This document shows positions 8,686-15,302 of a DNA stretch of 39,747 nt, one piece after another; the stretch's first letter is position 1; every line of letters begins with the position of its first letter. Made by a program: the position numbers and the translations under genes. The notes beneath the pieces were generated by a model. It did no database searches. It was not told the origin of the DNA and saw only the letters and a program-made list of their open reading frames with translations. The DNA is from Xinfangfangia pollutisoli (GTDB lineage: Bacteria > Pseudomonadota > Alphaproteobacteria > Rhodobacterales > Rhodobacteraceae). The stretch covers positions 1-39,747 of the forward strand of contig NZ_JAICBZ010000036.1 in NCBI RefSeq assembly GCF_020179405.1, read 5' to 3'.

Positions 8686-8967
8686 ATGATCCGGTCTGAA
8701 CTGATCCAGAAGATCGCAGACGCCAACCCGCATCTGACGCAGCGCCATGTCGAGCGTATCGTGAACACGGTTTTCGAGGAAATCATCGAGGCCCTGTCCC
8801 GCGGCGACCGGGTCGAGCTGCGTGGGTTCGGGGCCTTCTCGGTCAAGGCGCGCGATGCCAGGGTGGGGCGCAACCCCCGCACCGGCGAAGCGGTGCAGGT
8901 CGATGACAAGAAAGTGCCGTTCTTCAAGACCGGCAAGCTGCTGCGCGACCGGCTGAACGGCAACTGA
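8686..8967 (+). CDS. ihfB: Integration host factor subunit beta
   Basis: A 93-aa HU/IHF-family DNA-bending protein; with IhfA it forms the IHF heterodimer. The start [18 protein letters not shown] is typical of the beta subunit. The DNA-intercalating arm carries [12 protein letters not shown], with the conserved proline, and the C-terminus [16 protein letters not shown] matches IhfB rather than HU. The ATG at 8686 follows GAAGGG. It lies downstream of rpsA, the conserved rpsA-ihfB order, but with its own probable promoter. lapA follows 87 nt later. Confidence 0.97.
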   Translation: MIRSELIQKIADANPHLTQRHVERIVNTVFEEIIEALSRGDRVELRGFGAFSVKARDARVGRNPRTGEAVQVDDKKVPFFKTGKLLRDRLNGN

Positions 8968-9054
8968 CCGCCGCCGATCCGCTGCGCCTTGGGGTTGCAC
9001 CGGCGCGGCAGGCGCGGGATAACCGGGGAAAGTGACGCCCGGGGGCCCTGACGC

Positions 9055-9417
9055 ATGATCCGATACCTGCGCATCCTGTTCATCGCCGTGACGGCCATCG
9101 CGCTGCTGGCGCTGGCCCTGGCCAATCGCGCCCCGGTGACCTTCCGGCTGCTGCCCGAAGACCTGGCGGCGATGCTGGGGCTGAACCTTGCCTATCAGCT
9201 GCCGCTGTTTCTGGTGATTCTGGTCGCTGTCGCCGCGGGGGTGATGATCGGCTTCATCTGGGAATGGTTCCGCGAATGGCGCATCCGTGGCGCGCATCGG
9301 GTGAAGACCCGCGAAGTGGCGCGGCTGGAACGCGAATTGGCGGTGTTGAAGGATTCCAGCAGCACCCCGCCGCAGGATGAGGTGCTGGCCCTGATCGAGC
9401 CCGCCGGGCGGCGCTGA
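9055..9417 (+). CDS. LapA-domain inner membrane protein
   Basis: A 120-aa protein with two predicted transmembrane helices, about residues 4-24 ([20 protein letters not shown]) and 42-65 ([20 protein letters not shown]). They are separated by a short loop with [14 protein letters not shown], the signature of LapA/DUF1049 (YciS-like) proteins. A basic/acidic cytosolic C-terminus is probably helical. In E. coli the related LapA acts with LapB in controlling LPS synthesis through LpxC turnover. Whether this single-gene version does so is unknown. It is located between ihfB and trpF, the order common in this family, and its stop is one nucleotide from the trpF start, so the two are translationally coupled. 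Confidence 0.85.
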   Translation: MIRYLRILFIAVTAIALLALALANRAPVTFRLLPEDLAAMLGLNLAYQLPLFLVILVAVAAGVMIGFIWEWFREWRIRGAHRVKTREVARLERELAVLKDSSSTPPQDEVLALIEPAGRR

Positions 9418-9418
9418 G

Positions 9419-10099
9419 ATGGCCCAGATCCGCGTCAAGATCTGCGGCCTGGTGACCGAGGCCGATATCGCCGCCGTCGCCGCGGCGGGCGCGGCCTATG
9501 CCGGGTTCAACTTCTTCCCGAAATCGCCGCGCTATGCCGCGCCGCCGCTGGCGCGCGCGCTGGCCCTGGCCGCGCCCGAGGGCCTGTGCAAGGTGGGCCT
9601 TGTCGTCGATGCCGACAATGCCACGCTGGATGCGATCACTGCCGAGGTGCCGCTCGACATGCTGCAATTGCACGGGCGCGAAACCCCGGCCCGGGTGACC
9701 GAGATCCGCGCCCGCTATGGCCTGCCGGTGATGAAGGCGATCGGCGTGGCGGAGCCGGGCGATCTGGCGCCGCTTCTGGACTATGCGCTGGTCTCGGACC
9801 AGATCCTGATCGACGCCAAGGCGCCCAAGGACGCGGTCCTGCCGGGCGGCAACGGGTTGACCTTCGATTGGCGCCTGGTGGCGCAGCGGCGCTGGATCCG
9901 GCCCTGGATGCTGGCGGGCGGCTTGACGCCGGAAAACGTGGCCGAAGCGATCCGCCTGACCGGCGCGCGGCAGGTCGATGTGGCCTCGGGCGTCGAAAGC
10001 GCGCCGGGGGTGAAGGATGCGGCAAAGATCGCCGCCTTCACCTCTGCGGCAACCGGTGCCGGCGCGGGCGCCCAGCAGGGCATTCCGATCCTGCGCTGA
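9419..10099 (+). CDS. trpF: Phosphoribosylanthranilate isomerase
   Basis: A 226-aa TIM-barrel enzyme of tryptophan synthesis that isomerises N-(5-phosphoribosyl)anthranilate to CdRP. The catalytic cysteine lies in the strand-1 motif VKICGLV, the general acid region is FILID-like (here [10 protein letters not shown]), and the phosphate-binding segment is [14 protein letters not shown] followed by [10 protein letters not shown]. It starts one nucleotide after the lapA stop (TGAGATG). trpB follows after 164 nt that contain a repeat element, so the lapA-trpF unit may be partly separate from trpB. Length is at the upper end of the family because of a 15-residue Ala/Gly-rich tail. Confidence 0.96.
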   Translation: MAQIRVKICGLVTEADIAAVAAAGAAYAGFNFFPKSPRYAAPPLARALALAAPEGLCKVGLVVDADNATLDAITAEVPLDMLQLHGRETPARVTEIRARYGLPVMKAIGVAEPGDLAPLLDYALVSDQILIDAKAPKDAVLPGGNGLTFDWRLVAQRRWIRPWMLAGGLTPENVAEAIRLTGARQVDVASGVESAPGVKDAAKIAAFTSAATGAGAGAQQGIPILR

Positions 10100-10146
10100 T
10101 CGCATCACCCCCTGCATCGGCCACATCCTCAGACCGCCTGTCTTCT

Positions 10147-10210
10147 GCCTTCCTCTCTGCAGAAATATCCCGGGGGGTGAGGCCGCAGGCCGAGGGGGGC
10201 AGCGCCCCCC
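10147..10210. repeat. Composite intergenic repeat, copy 3
   Basis: An inverted copy of the 25-nt box (10147-10171, reading GCCTTCCTCTCTGC to ATATCCC) is followed by the GC hairpin GGGGGGC 10194-10200 / GCCCCCC 10204-10210 and TTT. It lies between trpF and trpB. Relative to the upstream gene, the order (box then hairpin) is the same as in copy 1. Confidence 0.85.
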
Positions 10211-10263
10211 TTTCCCCCGCGTCCCAAGGGCGCTACACCCTCTGGGACAGACAGGAGGGCGCC

Positions 10264-11496
10264 ATGGCAGAAGACGGTGTGAACAGCTTCAGGACGGGCC
10301 CGGACGAGGATGGCCGCTTCGGCATCTTCGGCGGGCGTTTCGTCTCGGAAACCCTGATGCCGCTGATCCTGGAGCTCGAGGCGGAATATGAACGCGCCAA
10401 GACCGATGCCAGTTTCTGGGCCGAGATGGACGACCTGTGGAAACACTATGTCGGCCGGCCCTCGCCCCTGTATTTCGCCCCGCGCCTGACCGAACGGCTG
10501 GGCGGCGCGAAGATCTATCTCAAGCGCGAAGAGCTGAACCATACCGGCAGCCACAAGATCAACAATGTGCTGGGCCAGATCCTTCTTGCCCGCCGCATGG
10601 GCAAGACAAGGATCATCGCCGAAACCGGCGCCGGCCAGCATGGCGTGGCAACGGCCACGGTCTGCGCCAAGTTCGGGCTGAAATGCATCGTCTATATGGG
10701 CGCGCATGATGTGGAACGGCAGATGCCGAACGTCTTCCGCATGAAGCTTCTGGGCGCCGAGGTGGTGCCGGTGACCTCGGGCCGCGGCACGCTGAAAGAT
10801 GCGATGAACGATGCGCTGCGCGACTGGGTGACCAATGTCCGCGACACGTTCTATTGCATCGGCACGGTGGCCGGCCCGCATCCTTACCCCGCCATGGTGC
10901 GCGATTTCCAGGCGATCATCGGCAAGGAAACCCGGGCGCAGCTGCAGGAACAGGAAGGCCCCGGCCGCCTGCCCGATACCGTCATCGCCGCAATCGGCGG
11001 CGGCTCGAACGCGATGGGCCTGTTCCACCCGTTCCTGGATGACCCGGATGTCAAGATCATCGGCGTCGAGGCCGGCGGCAAGGGCGTGGACGAACGCATG
11101 CAGCATTGCGCCAGCCTGACCGGCGGCCGCCCCGGCGTGCTGCATGGCAACCGCACCTATCTGTTGCAGGACGAGGACGGGCAGATCCTGGAAGGCTTCT
11201 CGATTTCCGCCGGGCTCGACTATCCCGGGATCGGGCCGGAACATTCTTGGCTGCACGATATCGGCCGGGCCGAATATGTCTCGGTCACCGATGACGAGGC
11301 TTTGGCGGCGTTCCAGCTTCTGTGCGAGACCGAGGGAATCATCCCCGCGCTGGAGCCCAGCCATGCGCTGGCCCATGTGACGAAGATCGCGCCCGGCCTG
11401 CCGAAGGATCATATCATCGTGGTCAACCTGTCGGGCCGCGGCGACAAGGACATCTTCACCGTGGCCCGCCATCTGGGCGTCGAGATCAAGGGCTGA
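10264..11496 (+). CDS. trpB: Tryptophan synthase beta chain
   Basis: A 410-aa PLP enzyme that condenses indole and serine to tryptophan, acting in an alpha2beta2 complex with TrpA. The PLP lysine is in the motif [16 protein letters not shown], the glutamate loop is [15 protein letters not shown], and the PLP phosphate site is GGGSNAMG (here [13 protein letters not shown]). The C-terminus has [20 protein letters not shown] precedes the ATG at 10264. No trpA follows: the gene is closed by a terminator at 11520-11547 and then the PepSY cassette begins. TrpA must therefore be encoded elsewhere. Confidence 0.98.
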   Translation: MAEDGVNSFRTGPDEDGRFGIFGGRFVSETLMPLILELEAEYERAKTDASFWAEMDDLWKHYVGRPSPLYFAPRLTERLGGAKIYLKREELNHTGSHKINNVLGQILLARRMGKTRIIAETGAGQHGVATATVCAKFGLKCIVYMGAHDVERQMPNVFRMKLLGAEVVPVTSGRGTLKDAMNDALRDWVTNVRDTFYCIGTVAGPHPYPAMVRDFQAIIGKETRAQLQEQEGPGRLPDTVIAAIGGGSNAMGLFHPFLDDPDVKIIGVEAGGKGVDERMQHCASLTGGRPGVLHGNRTYLLQDEDGQILEGFSISAGLDYPGIGPEHSWLHDIGRAEYVSVTDDEALAAFQLLCETEGIIPALEPSHALAHVTKIAPGLPKDHIIVVNLSGRGDKDIFTVARHLGVEIKG

Positions 11497-11519
11497 GCCA
11501 AGCTTCGGCCAAACCCTGG

Positions 11520-11547
11520 GCCCCGCGGTTCCGCCGCGGGGCTTTTT
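11520..11547 (+). terminator. Intrinsic terminator of trpB
   Basis: A 9-bp GC stem, 11520-11528 with 11534-11542, with a TTCCG loop, is followed directly by TTTTT. It is 23 nt after the trpB stop. Confidence 0.9.
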
Positions 11548-11572
11548 CATGCGCGCAAGGCCGGGGCAGGGC

Positions 11573-11590
11573 CATAAACCCCGGTTTATG
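11573..11590. promoter_or_regulatory. Palindromic operator-like site upstream of the PepSY cassette
   Basis: CATAAACC (11573-11580) and GGTTTATG (11583-11590) form an 8-bp inverted repeat with a 2-nt centre. Two further TAAAC-containing segments follow (around 11595 and 11622). It stands out as AT-rich in a GC-rich leader, 135 nt before the first cassette gene and after the trpB terminator. It is a candidate binding site for a dimeric regulator, possibly the cassette's own LuxR-type protein. No direct evidence. Confidence 0.4.
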
Positions 11591-11724
11591 CGGCTAAACT
11601 GCGGGGCAGGGCGGGGCGGATTAAACCTGCGGTCAATAGCGGGCGGGGCCGGGACGCGGTTTTTCTGGGCCTGTCGCCGGATGGGCGGCACCAGAACCGA
11701 CACCCGGACCGAAAGGATGCTTCC

Positions 11725-12219
11725 ATGACCTATCCCCTTCGCAGCCTGCTTCTTGGCACGAGTTTCGCCCTGGCCGGCACGGTCGCCGGCGCCGTCACCA
11801 CCGAAGAGCTGGTGCAGCGCTATCAGCGCGACGGCTATGACTGGATCGAAGTCACCCGCGGCCGCAGCCAGATCGAGGTCGAGGCGGTGCGCGGCACCGA
11901 GAAGGTCGAGATCGTCTATGACCGCGAGACCGGCGTGGTGCTGCATCAGGAAACCGAACGCGCCGACCGCGAGGATCTGGCCCGCAGCGGCGTGGAAGTG
12001 CGGTCGCGCGACCGGGATTTCCTGGATGATGACGATGACCGCGACGATGATCGGTTCGACGACCGCGACGACGACCGGGATGATGATCGCGACGACGACC
12101 GCGACGATGATCGTGACGACGACCGCGACGACGACCGGGATGACGACCGTGACGACGACCGGGATGACGACCGTGGCGGGCGTGACAGTGATCGCGACCG
12201 CGATCACGATGACGACTGA
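11725..12219 (+). CDS. Exported PepSY-like protein with DDDR tandem-repeat tail
   Basis: A 164-aa protein. Residues 1-23 form a signal peptide ending in AGA. A PepSY-like alpha/beta core follows at about 26-80 (TEELVQRYQRDGYDWIEV, VEIVYDRETGVVLHQE). Residues 101-150 are an almost pure Asp/Arg repeat: nine perfect DDDR units flanked by degenerate ones. The tail ends in RDSDRDRDHDDD. The core matches the next gene's core (GYD-x-I-x-V, EI-x2-NPATGEIL), so the two are paralogous. Such highly charged repeats suggest an extended polyelectrolyte that may bind cations or cell-wall polymers; this is inference. It is the first gene of a three-gene plus-strand cassette. The ATG has AAAGGATGC upstream. 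Confidence 0.82.
   Translation: MTYPLRSLLLGTSFALAGTVAGAVTTEELVQRYQRDGYDWIEVTRGRSQIEVEAVRGTEKVEIVYDRETGVVLHQETERADREDLARSGVEVRSRDRDFLDDDDDRDDDRFDDRDDDRDDDRDDDRDDDRDDDRDDDRDDDRDDDRDDDRGGRDSDRDRDHDDD
12025..12174 (+). repeat. In-frame 12-nt tandem repeat (DDDR-coding)
   Basis: About twelve units of the pattern GAY-GAY-GAY-CGN encode residues 101-150 of the PepSY-like protein. Units differ at third positions, so the repeat is old or under translational selection, but it remains a candidate for unit gain and loss in multiples of 4 residues without a frameshift. Confidence 0.85.
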
Positions 12220-12311
12220 TCCGGCGGAAATCGCGCCCCGGTCTTGCCGGGCCGGGGCGGGCTTGCGATGATTGGCCGGACAAGCCGGCGATGCGGTGCG
12301 GGATGGGCGGA

Positions 12312-12743
12312 ATGGATCGACGCAGATTCTTGGGGCTCTGTGCGGCGGGGATCATCCTCGCCGCGCCCGCATGCGCGGCCGAGGATTACGTGGCCCAGAT
12401 CGTGGGCCAGCTGACCGCGCAGGGCTATGACCAAATCACCGTCAGCCGCACGCTTCTGGGCCGGATGCGGATCACCGCCGCCGGCCGTCGCGGCAGCCGC
12501 GAGATCATCGTGAACCCGGCCACGGGCGAGATCCTGCGCGATCTGCAAACCGGCGGCAGCGACTCGATCCTTGGCGAAGACGGGCGCGGCCAGGGCGAGG
12601 GGGGCAAGACCGGCTCGGGCAGCGGCAAGGGTGATGACGATGATGACGATGATGACGACGACGATGGCGACGATGACGACGGCGACGACAACAGCGGCGA
12701 AGGCGGTGGGGGCGGCGATGGCGGCGATGGCGATGACGACTAG
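12312..12743 (+). CDS. Second exported PepSY-like protein with poly-Asp tail
   Basis: 143 aa from ATG 12312; in-frame ATGs at 12291 and 12303 are alternatives and no ribosome site decides. The N-terminus MDRRRFLGLCAAG followed by a hydrophobic stretch to APACAA looks like a twin-arginine or Sec signal. AAPAC could also be read as a lipobox. A PepSY-like core of about 55 residues follows (YVAQIVGQLTAQGYDQITV, REIIVNPATGEILRDL), paralogous to the previous protein. Next comes a Gly/Ser linker and a tail with 11 consecutive Asp and further GDDDD and GGDGDDD runs. The tail encodes strong negative charge without Arg, unlike its partner. It is the second gene of the cassette, 92 nt after the first and 37 nt before the regulator. 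Function unknown. Confidence 0.78.
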   Translation: MDRRRFLGLCAAGIILAAPACAAEDYVAQIVGQLTAQGYDQITVSRTLLGRMRITAAGRRGSREIIVNPATGEILRDLQTGGSDSILGEDGRGQGEGGKTGSGSGKGDDDDDDDDDDDGDDDDGDDNSGEGGGGGDGGDGDDD

Positions 12744-12780
12744 GCCCCGCGCGGCCGGATCGCTGGTCTAGGGGCCGGTC

Positions 12781-13356
12781 GTGGCGGGTCGCGGACTGCT
12801 GGCCGCCCTGTTCCTGGCGCAGTTCCTCTGCGCCTTCTTCTTCGTGTCCGATATCCTGACCTCGGTCCTGGGCATTCCCTTCGGTCCGATCCCCTGGGCC
12901 TATCGCGAGTTGATGGAACTGGGCGCGGCGCTGGGGCTGATCGCCGGGCTGGTGCTGGGCGGGCTTGCGCTGACGCGTGCCCTGCGCGGCCGCCACCATG
13001 CCGAGGAACGGCTGCGCCGCGCCTCGGGCGCCTTCATGGATCTGCTTGAAGAACGGTTCGCGGAATGGGGCCTGACCGCGGCCGAGCGCGATGTGGCGCT
13101 GTTCGCGATCAAGGGTCTGACCGGGGCCGAGATCGCCCGGCTGCGCAACACCAGCGAAGGCACGGTCAAGGCGCAGACCAATGCGATCTACCGCAAGGCG
13201 GGCGTCCCGGGCCGGCCGCAGCTTCTGTCGCTGTTCATCGAGGACCTGATGCGCGACGATGGCGCGATCCGGCCGATGCCGGAATTGCCGCCCCCCGCCC
13301 CGGCGCTGCCCGGGCCCGAGACGGAAGCGGCGAAACCGGCGCCAGAGCGCGCCTAA
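12781..13356 (+). CDS. Membrane-anchored LuxR-type transcriptional regulator
   Basis: 191 aa from a GTG start preceded by AGGGGCC. Two transmembrane helices are predicted, about residues 4-30 (LLAALFLAQFLCAFFFVSDI) and 45-65 (ELGAALGLIAGLVLGGLAL). They are followed by a short linker and a C-terminal LuxR/GerE helix-turn-helix at about 97-155: LTAAERDVALFAIKGLTGAE, then IARLRNTSEGTVKAQTNAIY and RKAGVPGR. There is no receiver, autoinducer or PAS domain, so the membrane part or the exported neighbours are the likely signal input. A Pro-rich tail ends the protein. It is the last gene of the cassette, and its stop overlaps the stop of the convergent hemoglobin gene by 3 nt. Cassette autoregulation is inferred. 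Confidence 0.82.
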   Translation: MAGRGLLAALFLAQFLCAFFFVSDILTSVLGIPFGPIPWAYRELMELGAALGLIAGLVLGGLALTRALRGRHHAEERLRRASGAFMDLLEERFAEWGLTAAERDVALFAIKGLTGAEIARLRNTSEGTVKAQTNAIYRKAGVPGRPQLLSLFIEDLMRDDGAIRPMPELPPPAPALPGPETEAAKPAPERA

Positions 13357-13763
13357 CGCAGGATCGGCGGGCCGCCGGGTGTGGCACTGGCGCGGTCGAC
13401 CAGCCCATAACGCAGCCCCGCGCCGATGCGATGCGCCAGCGCCGACCAGGCCGCCGCCGTCTCGGCCGGCAATTCGCGCTTCAGGACCGAATCGAACAGC
13501 CCCAGCCAGGCCTCGAACATGCCCGGCCGCACATTGCCGGCCGCGCGATGCACCTGCAGCGGATTGCCGTCATAGGCCCGCTCATGCAGGATCGCATTGC
13601 GCCAGAAGCCTACGATCTTCGCCTCATGCGCGGGCCAGTCGCGCACATGGGCGGCAAAGACCGGGCCCAGACCCGGATGGCTGCGGACACATTCGTAGAA
13701 TTCGGCCACCACGGCGGCAATCTGCGCCTCGGTCACCGGAAAGCGGGGCGGAAGACGGGCCAT
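13353..13763 (-). CDS. Group III truncated hemoglobin
   Basis: A 136-aa 2-over-2 globin of group III (trHbP). Family marks are FYECVRSHPGLGPVFAAHV, DWPAHEAKIVGFWRNAI and YDGNPLQVHRAA, with the proximal haem histidine most likely the H of VHRAA, and the WLGLFDSVL helix. Group III globins are thought to handle oxygen, NO or related reactive species at low oxygen; the physiological role is generally unsettled. It is the last of three minus-strand genes, 8 nt after the DUF2237 gene, so it is probably cotranscribed with it. The 3' end converges on and overlaps the LuxR-type gene, with no terminator between them. Confidence 0.9.
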   Translation of the reverse strand: MARLPPRFPVTEAQIAAVVAEFYECVRSHPGLGPVFAAHVRDWPAHEAKIVGFWRNAILHERAYDGNPLQVHRAAGNVRPGMFEAWLGLFDSVLKRELPAETAAAWSALAHRIGAGLRYGLVDRASATPGGPPILR

Positions 13764-13771
13764 GGTCGCGC

Positions 13772-14188
13772 CTAGCGGGCCTCGGGCGCGGCATCGTACA
13801 GCCGCAGCACCGACAGCGGCACCAGTTCCAGCGTATTGGCATGGGTGGCGCGCAGATGCACCTGCGGCGCCGCCCCTTCCTCATGCGCCTGCAGGAACCG
13901 CCCGGCACACAGACACCAGCGATCTCCGGGTTTCAGCCCGGCAAAGCCATATTCCGGCCGCGGCGTCGACAGGTCATTGCCGAGATATTTCGACAGGGCC
14001 AGAAACTCGGCCGTCATCACCGCGCAGACCGTATGCTGGCCGCGGTCCTGCGGGCCAGTATTGCAGCAGCCGTCCCGGTAAAAGCCGGTCATTGGGGCGG
14101 TCGAGCAGGGCTCGAGCAGCCCGCCAAGCACATTGAGCGAAGGGTCCATCATCCGGCCATCATGCCGGGGGGCGACGGCGCTGTCCAT
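13772..14188 (-). CDS. DUF2237 family protein
   Basis: A 138-aa soluble protein of the DUF2237 family. Recognisable blocks are NVLGGLLEPCSTAPMTGFYR, DGCCNTGPQDRGQHTVCAVM, GNDLSTPRPEYGFAGLKPGD and RWCLCAGRFLQA, with at least five conserved cysteines that could bind metal or be redox-active. The biochemical function is unknown. The start at 14188 lies 5 nt beyond the upstream gene's stop with GAGGTGA just before it. ATGs at 14152 and 14149 are closer to the usual family N-terminus and are plausible alternatives. It is coupled to the hemoglobin gene downstream and the secreted-protein gene upstream. Confidence 0.85.
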   Translation of the reverse strand: MDSAVAPRHDGRMMDPSLNVLGGLLEPCSTAPMTGFYRDGCCNTGPQDRGQHTVCAVMTAEFLALSKYLGNDLSTPRPEYGFAGLKPGDRWCLCAGRFLQAHEEGAAPQVHLRATHANTLELVPLSVLRLYDAAPEAR

Positions 14189-14193
14189 TCACC

Positions 14194-15057
14194 TCAGGGT
14201 GCGCATTCTGCGACATAATCCGCCACCTGGGGCAGGCTGCCATCTTCGGCGCCCTCGCCGACGGTGGTGACATCCAGCCTGCCGGCAGGGCCGGTGTAAT
14301 TGAAGGCGCAGAAGCCAAAGCCGGTGCCGGCGCAGGCCTGAACCTCGGGCACGCTGGCGGCCAGGTCCTGTGCGATGCCGAAATCCAGCGGCTCGGCCGG
14401 GGGGGCGGGCTGCCAGCCCGCCTCGGCCAGCAACTGCCGCGCCATGTCGATGGGCAGGCCGTACAGATAGGGCAGCACCGCGCGGCCGCCGCAGACCTTT
14501 TCCTCCAGTGCGGGTTGGGTGATGATCAGCCCATCCGTGCCCAGCACCCGCAGATCGGCCACCGGCTGGGGCAGGAAATCGCCGCTGAACAGTCGCAAGC
14601 CGCCCTGGCCGAAGGGCACCAGATGGCCGATCTGGGTCGCGGGCCGGTCGGTCGCATAGACCAGGATTTGCAACTGGTCGCCCTGGAACAGCCCGATATT
14701 GCCATCGGACAATTCGCAACTGCCGCTGGTGCCGGCGCCATAGCCCGACACGAAGCTGACCGCGGTCCAGCCGCCCAGCGGCTCTTCTGCGGTGACGCCC
14801 CAGCCCAGCTGCGCCAGCCGCTGCCCGGCCGGCGTGGCGGGCTGATCCAACAGCAGATGTGCGCAGGCCGCGCGATCGGCGCCCGGCTGCGGGGCCGCGG
14901 GCAGGGTGTCGTAGCGCAGCACCGCCAGGCCCGCGACCTGCGAGGCGACATTGGGCCGGGCCAGGGCCGGCGCGGTGGTCAGGGTCAGAAGGGCAGGGGC
15001 CAGAAGGGCAAGGGTCAGAAGGGCGGGGGCAAACTTGGAAAGGGCGGCAGGTTTCAT
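14194..15057 (-). CDS. Secreted hypothetical protein
   Basis: A 287-aa exported protein. The N-terminal 34 residues form a long Leu/Ala-rich signal peptide ending PALA-RPN, lengthened by a repeated PALLTL phrase. The mature part has paired cysteines (AACAHLLL, GSCELS, EKVCGG, VQACAGTGFGFCAFNY, VAECAP), consistent with a disulfide-rich periplasmic protein. The last 100 residues (DMARQLLAEAGWQPAPP, then ACAGTGFGFCAFNYTGPAG and LDVTTVGEG) resemble a recurrent small domain of secreted hypothetical proteins (pattern AR-x3-L-x-AGWQP ... CxGTGxGxC) that I know only by pattern. It is the first gene of the minus-strand trio with DUF2237 and truncated hemoglobin. No function is assigned. Confidence 0.75.
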   Translation of the reverse strand: MKPAALSKFAPALLTLALLAPALLTLTTAPALARPNVASQVAGLAVLRYDTLPAAPQPGADRAACAHLLLDQPATPAGQRLAQLGWGVTAEEPLGGWTAVSFVSGYGAGTSGSCELSDGNIGLFQGDQLQILVYATDRPATQIGHLVPFGQGGLRLFSGDFLPQPVADLRVLGTDGLIITQPALEEKVCGGRAVLPYLYGLPIDMARQLLAEAGWQPAPPAEPLDFGIAQDLAASVPEVQACAGTGFGFCAFNYTGPAGRLDVTTVGEGAEDGSLPQVADYVAECAP

Positions 15058-15159
15058 GCGGGAACCACAGCAGGATCAGGGATTTGCGCCATCAAGGCCG
15101 GCTGCGGCGCGCTTGTCCAGTCGGGAAGGGCCGACCCCGCGGGGCCGCGCCGGCGCCAC

Positions 15160-15188
15160 TGGACCCGGACCCGCGCAGCGCCTATAAG
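15160..15188 (+). promoter_or_regulatory. Candidate ileS promoter
   Basis: TGGACC (15160-15165) and TATAAG (15183-15188) are 17 nt apart, 115 nt upstream of ileS. If correct, transcription would begin near 15195, almost on the ATG of a 15-codon leader ORF at 15196. Motif match only. Confidence 0.4.
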
Positions 15189-15195
15189 GCGCGCC

Positions 15196-15257
15196 ATGCG
15201 ATGCGGCCTGCTTTTCTTGCGAATTAGCAGCCCGGCGGTCTGATCCTGGCCGCCGGG
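15196..15257 (+). promoter_or_regulatory. Possible ileS leader: short ORF overlapping a hairpin
   Basis: A 15-codon ORF (15196-15243, MRCGLLFLRISSPAV) ends inside a hairpin formed by CCCGGCGG (15231-15238) and CCGCCGGG (15250-15257), followed by TTTCTG. A short ORF running into a stem upstream of an aminoacyl-tRNA synthetase is the layout of ribosome-dependent attenuation, but only one Ile codon is present and the T-tract is weak. Speculative. Confidence 0.25.
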
Positions 15258-15302
15258 TTTCTGCCGTTCTTTCCCTGATCAAGCCGCAAGAAAGCCGCCC
15301 CG

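Noticed and set aside
12025-12174. CRISPR-like or satellite repeat
   Set aside because: The 12-nt units are contiguous, in frame and without spacers. They encode the Asp/Arg tail of an exported protein.
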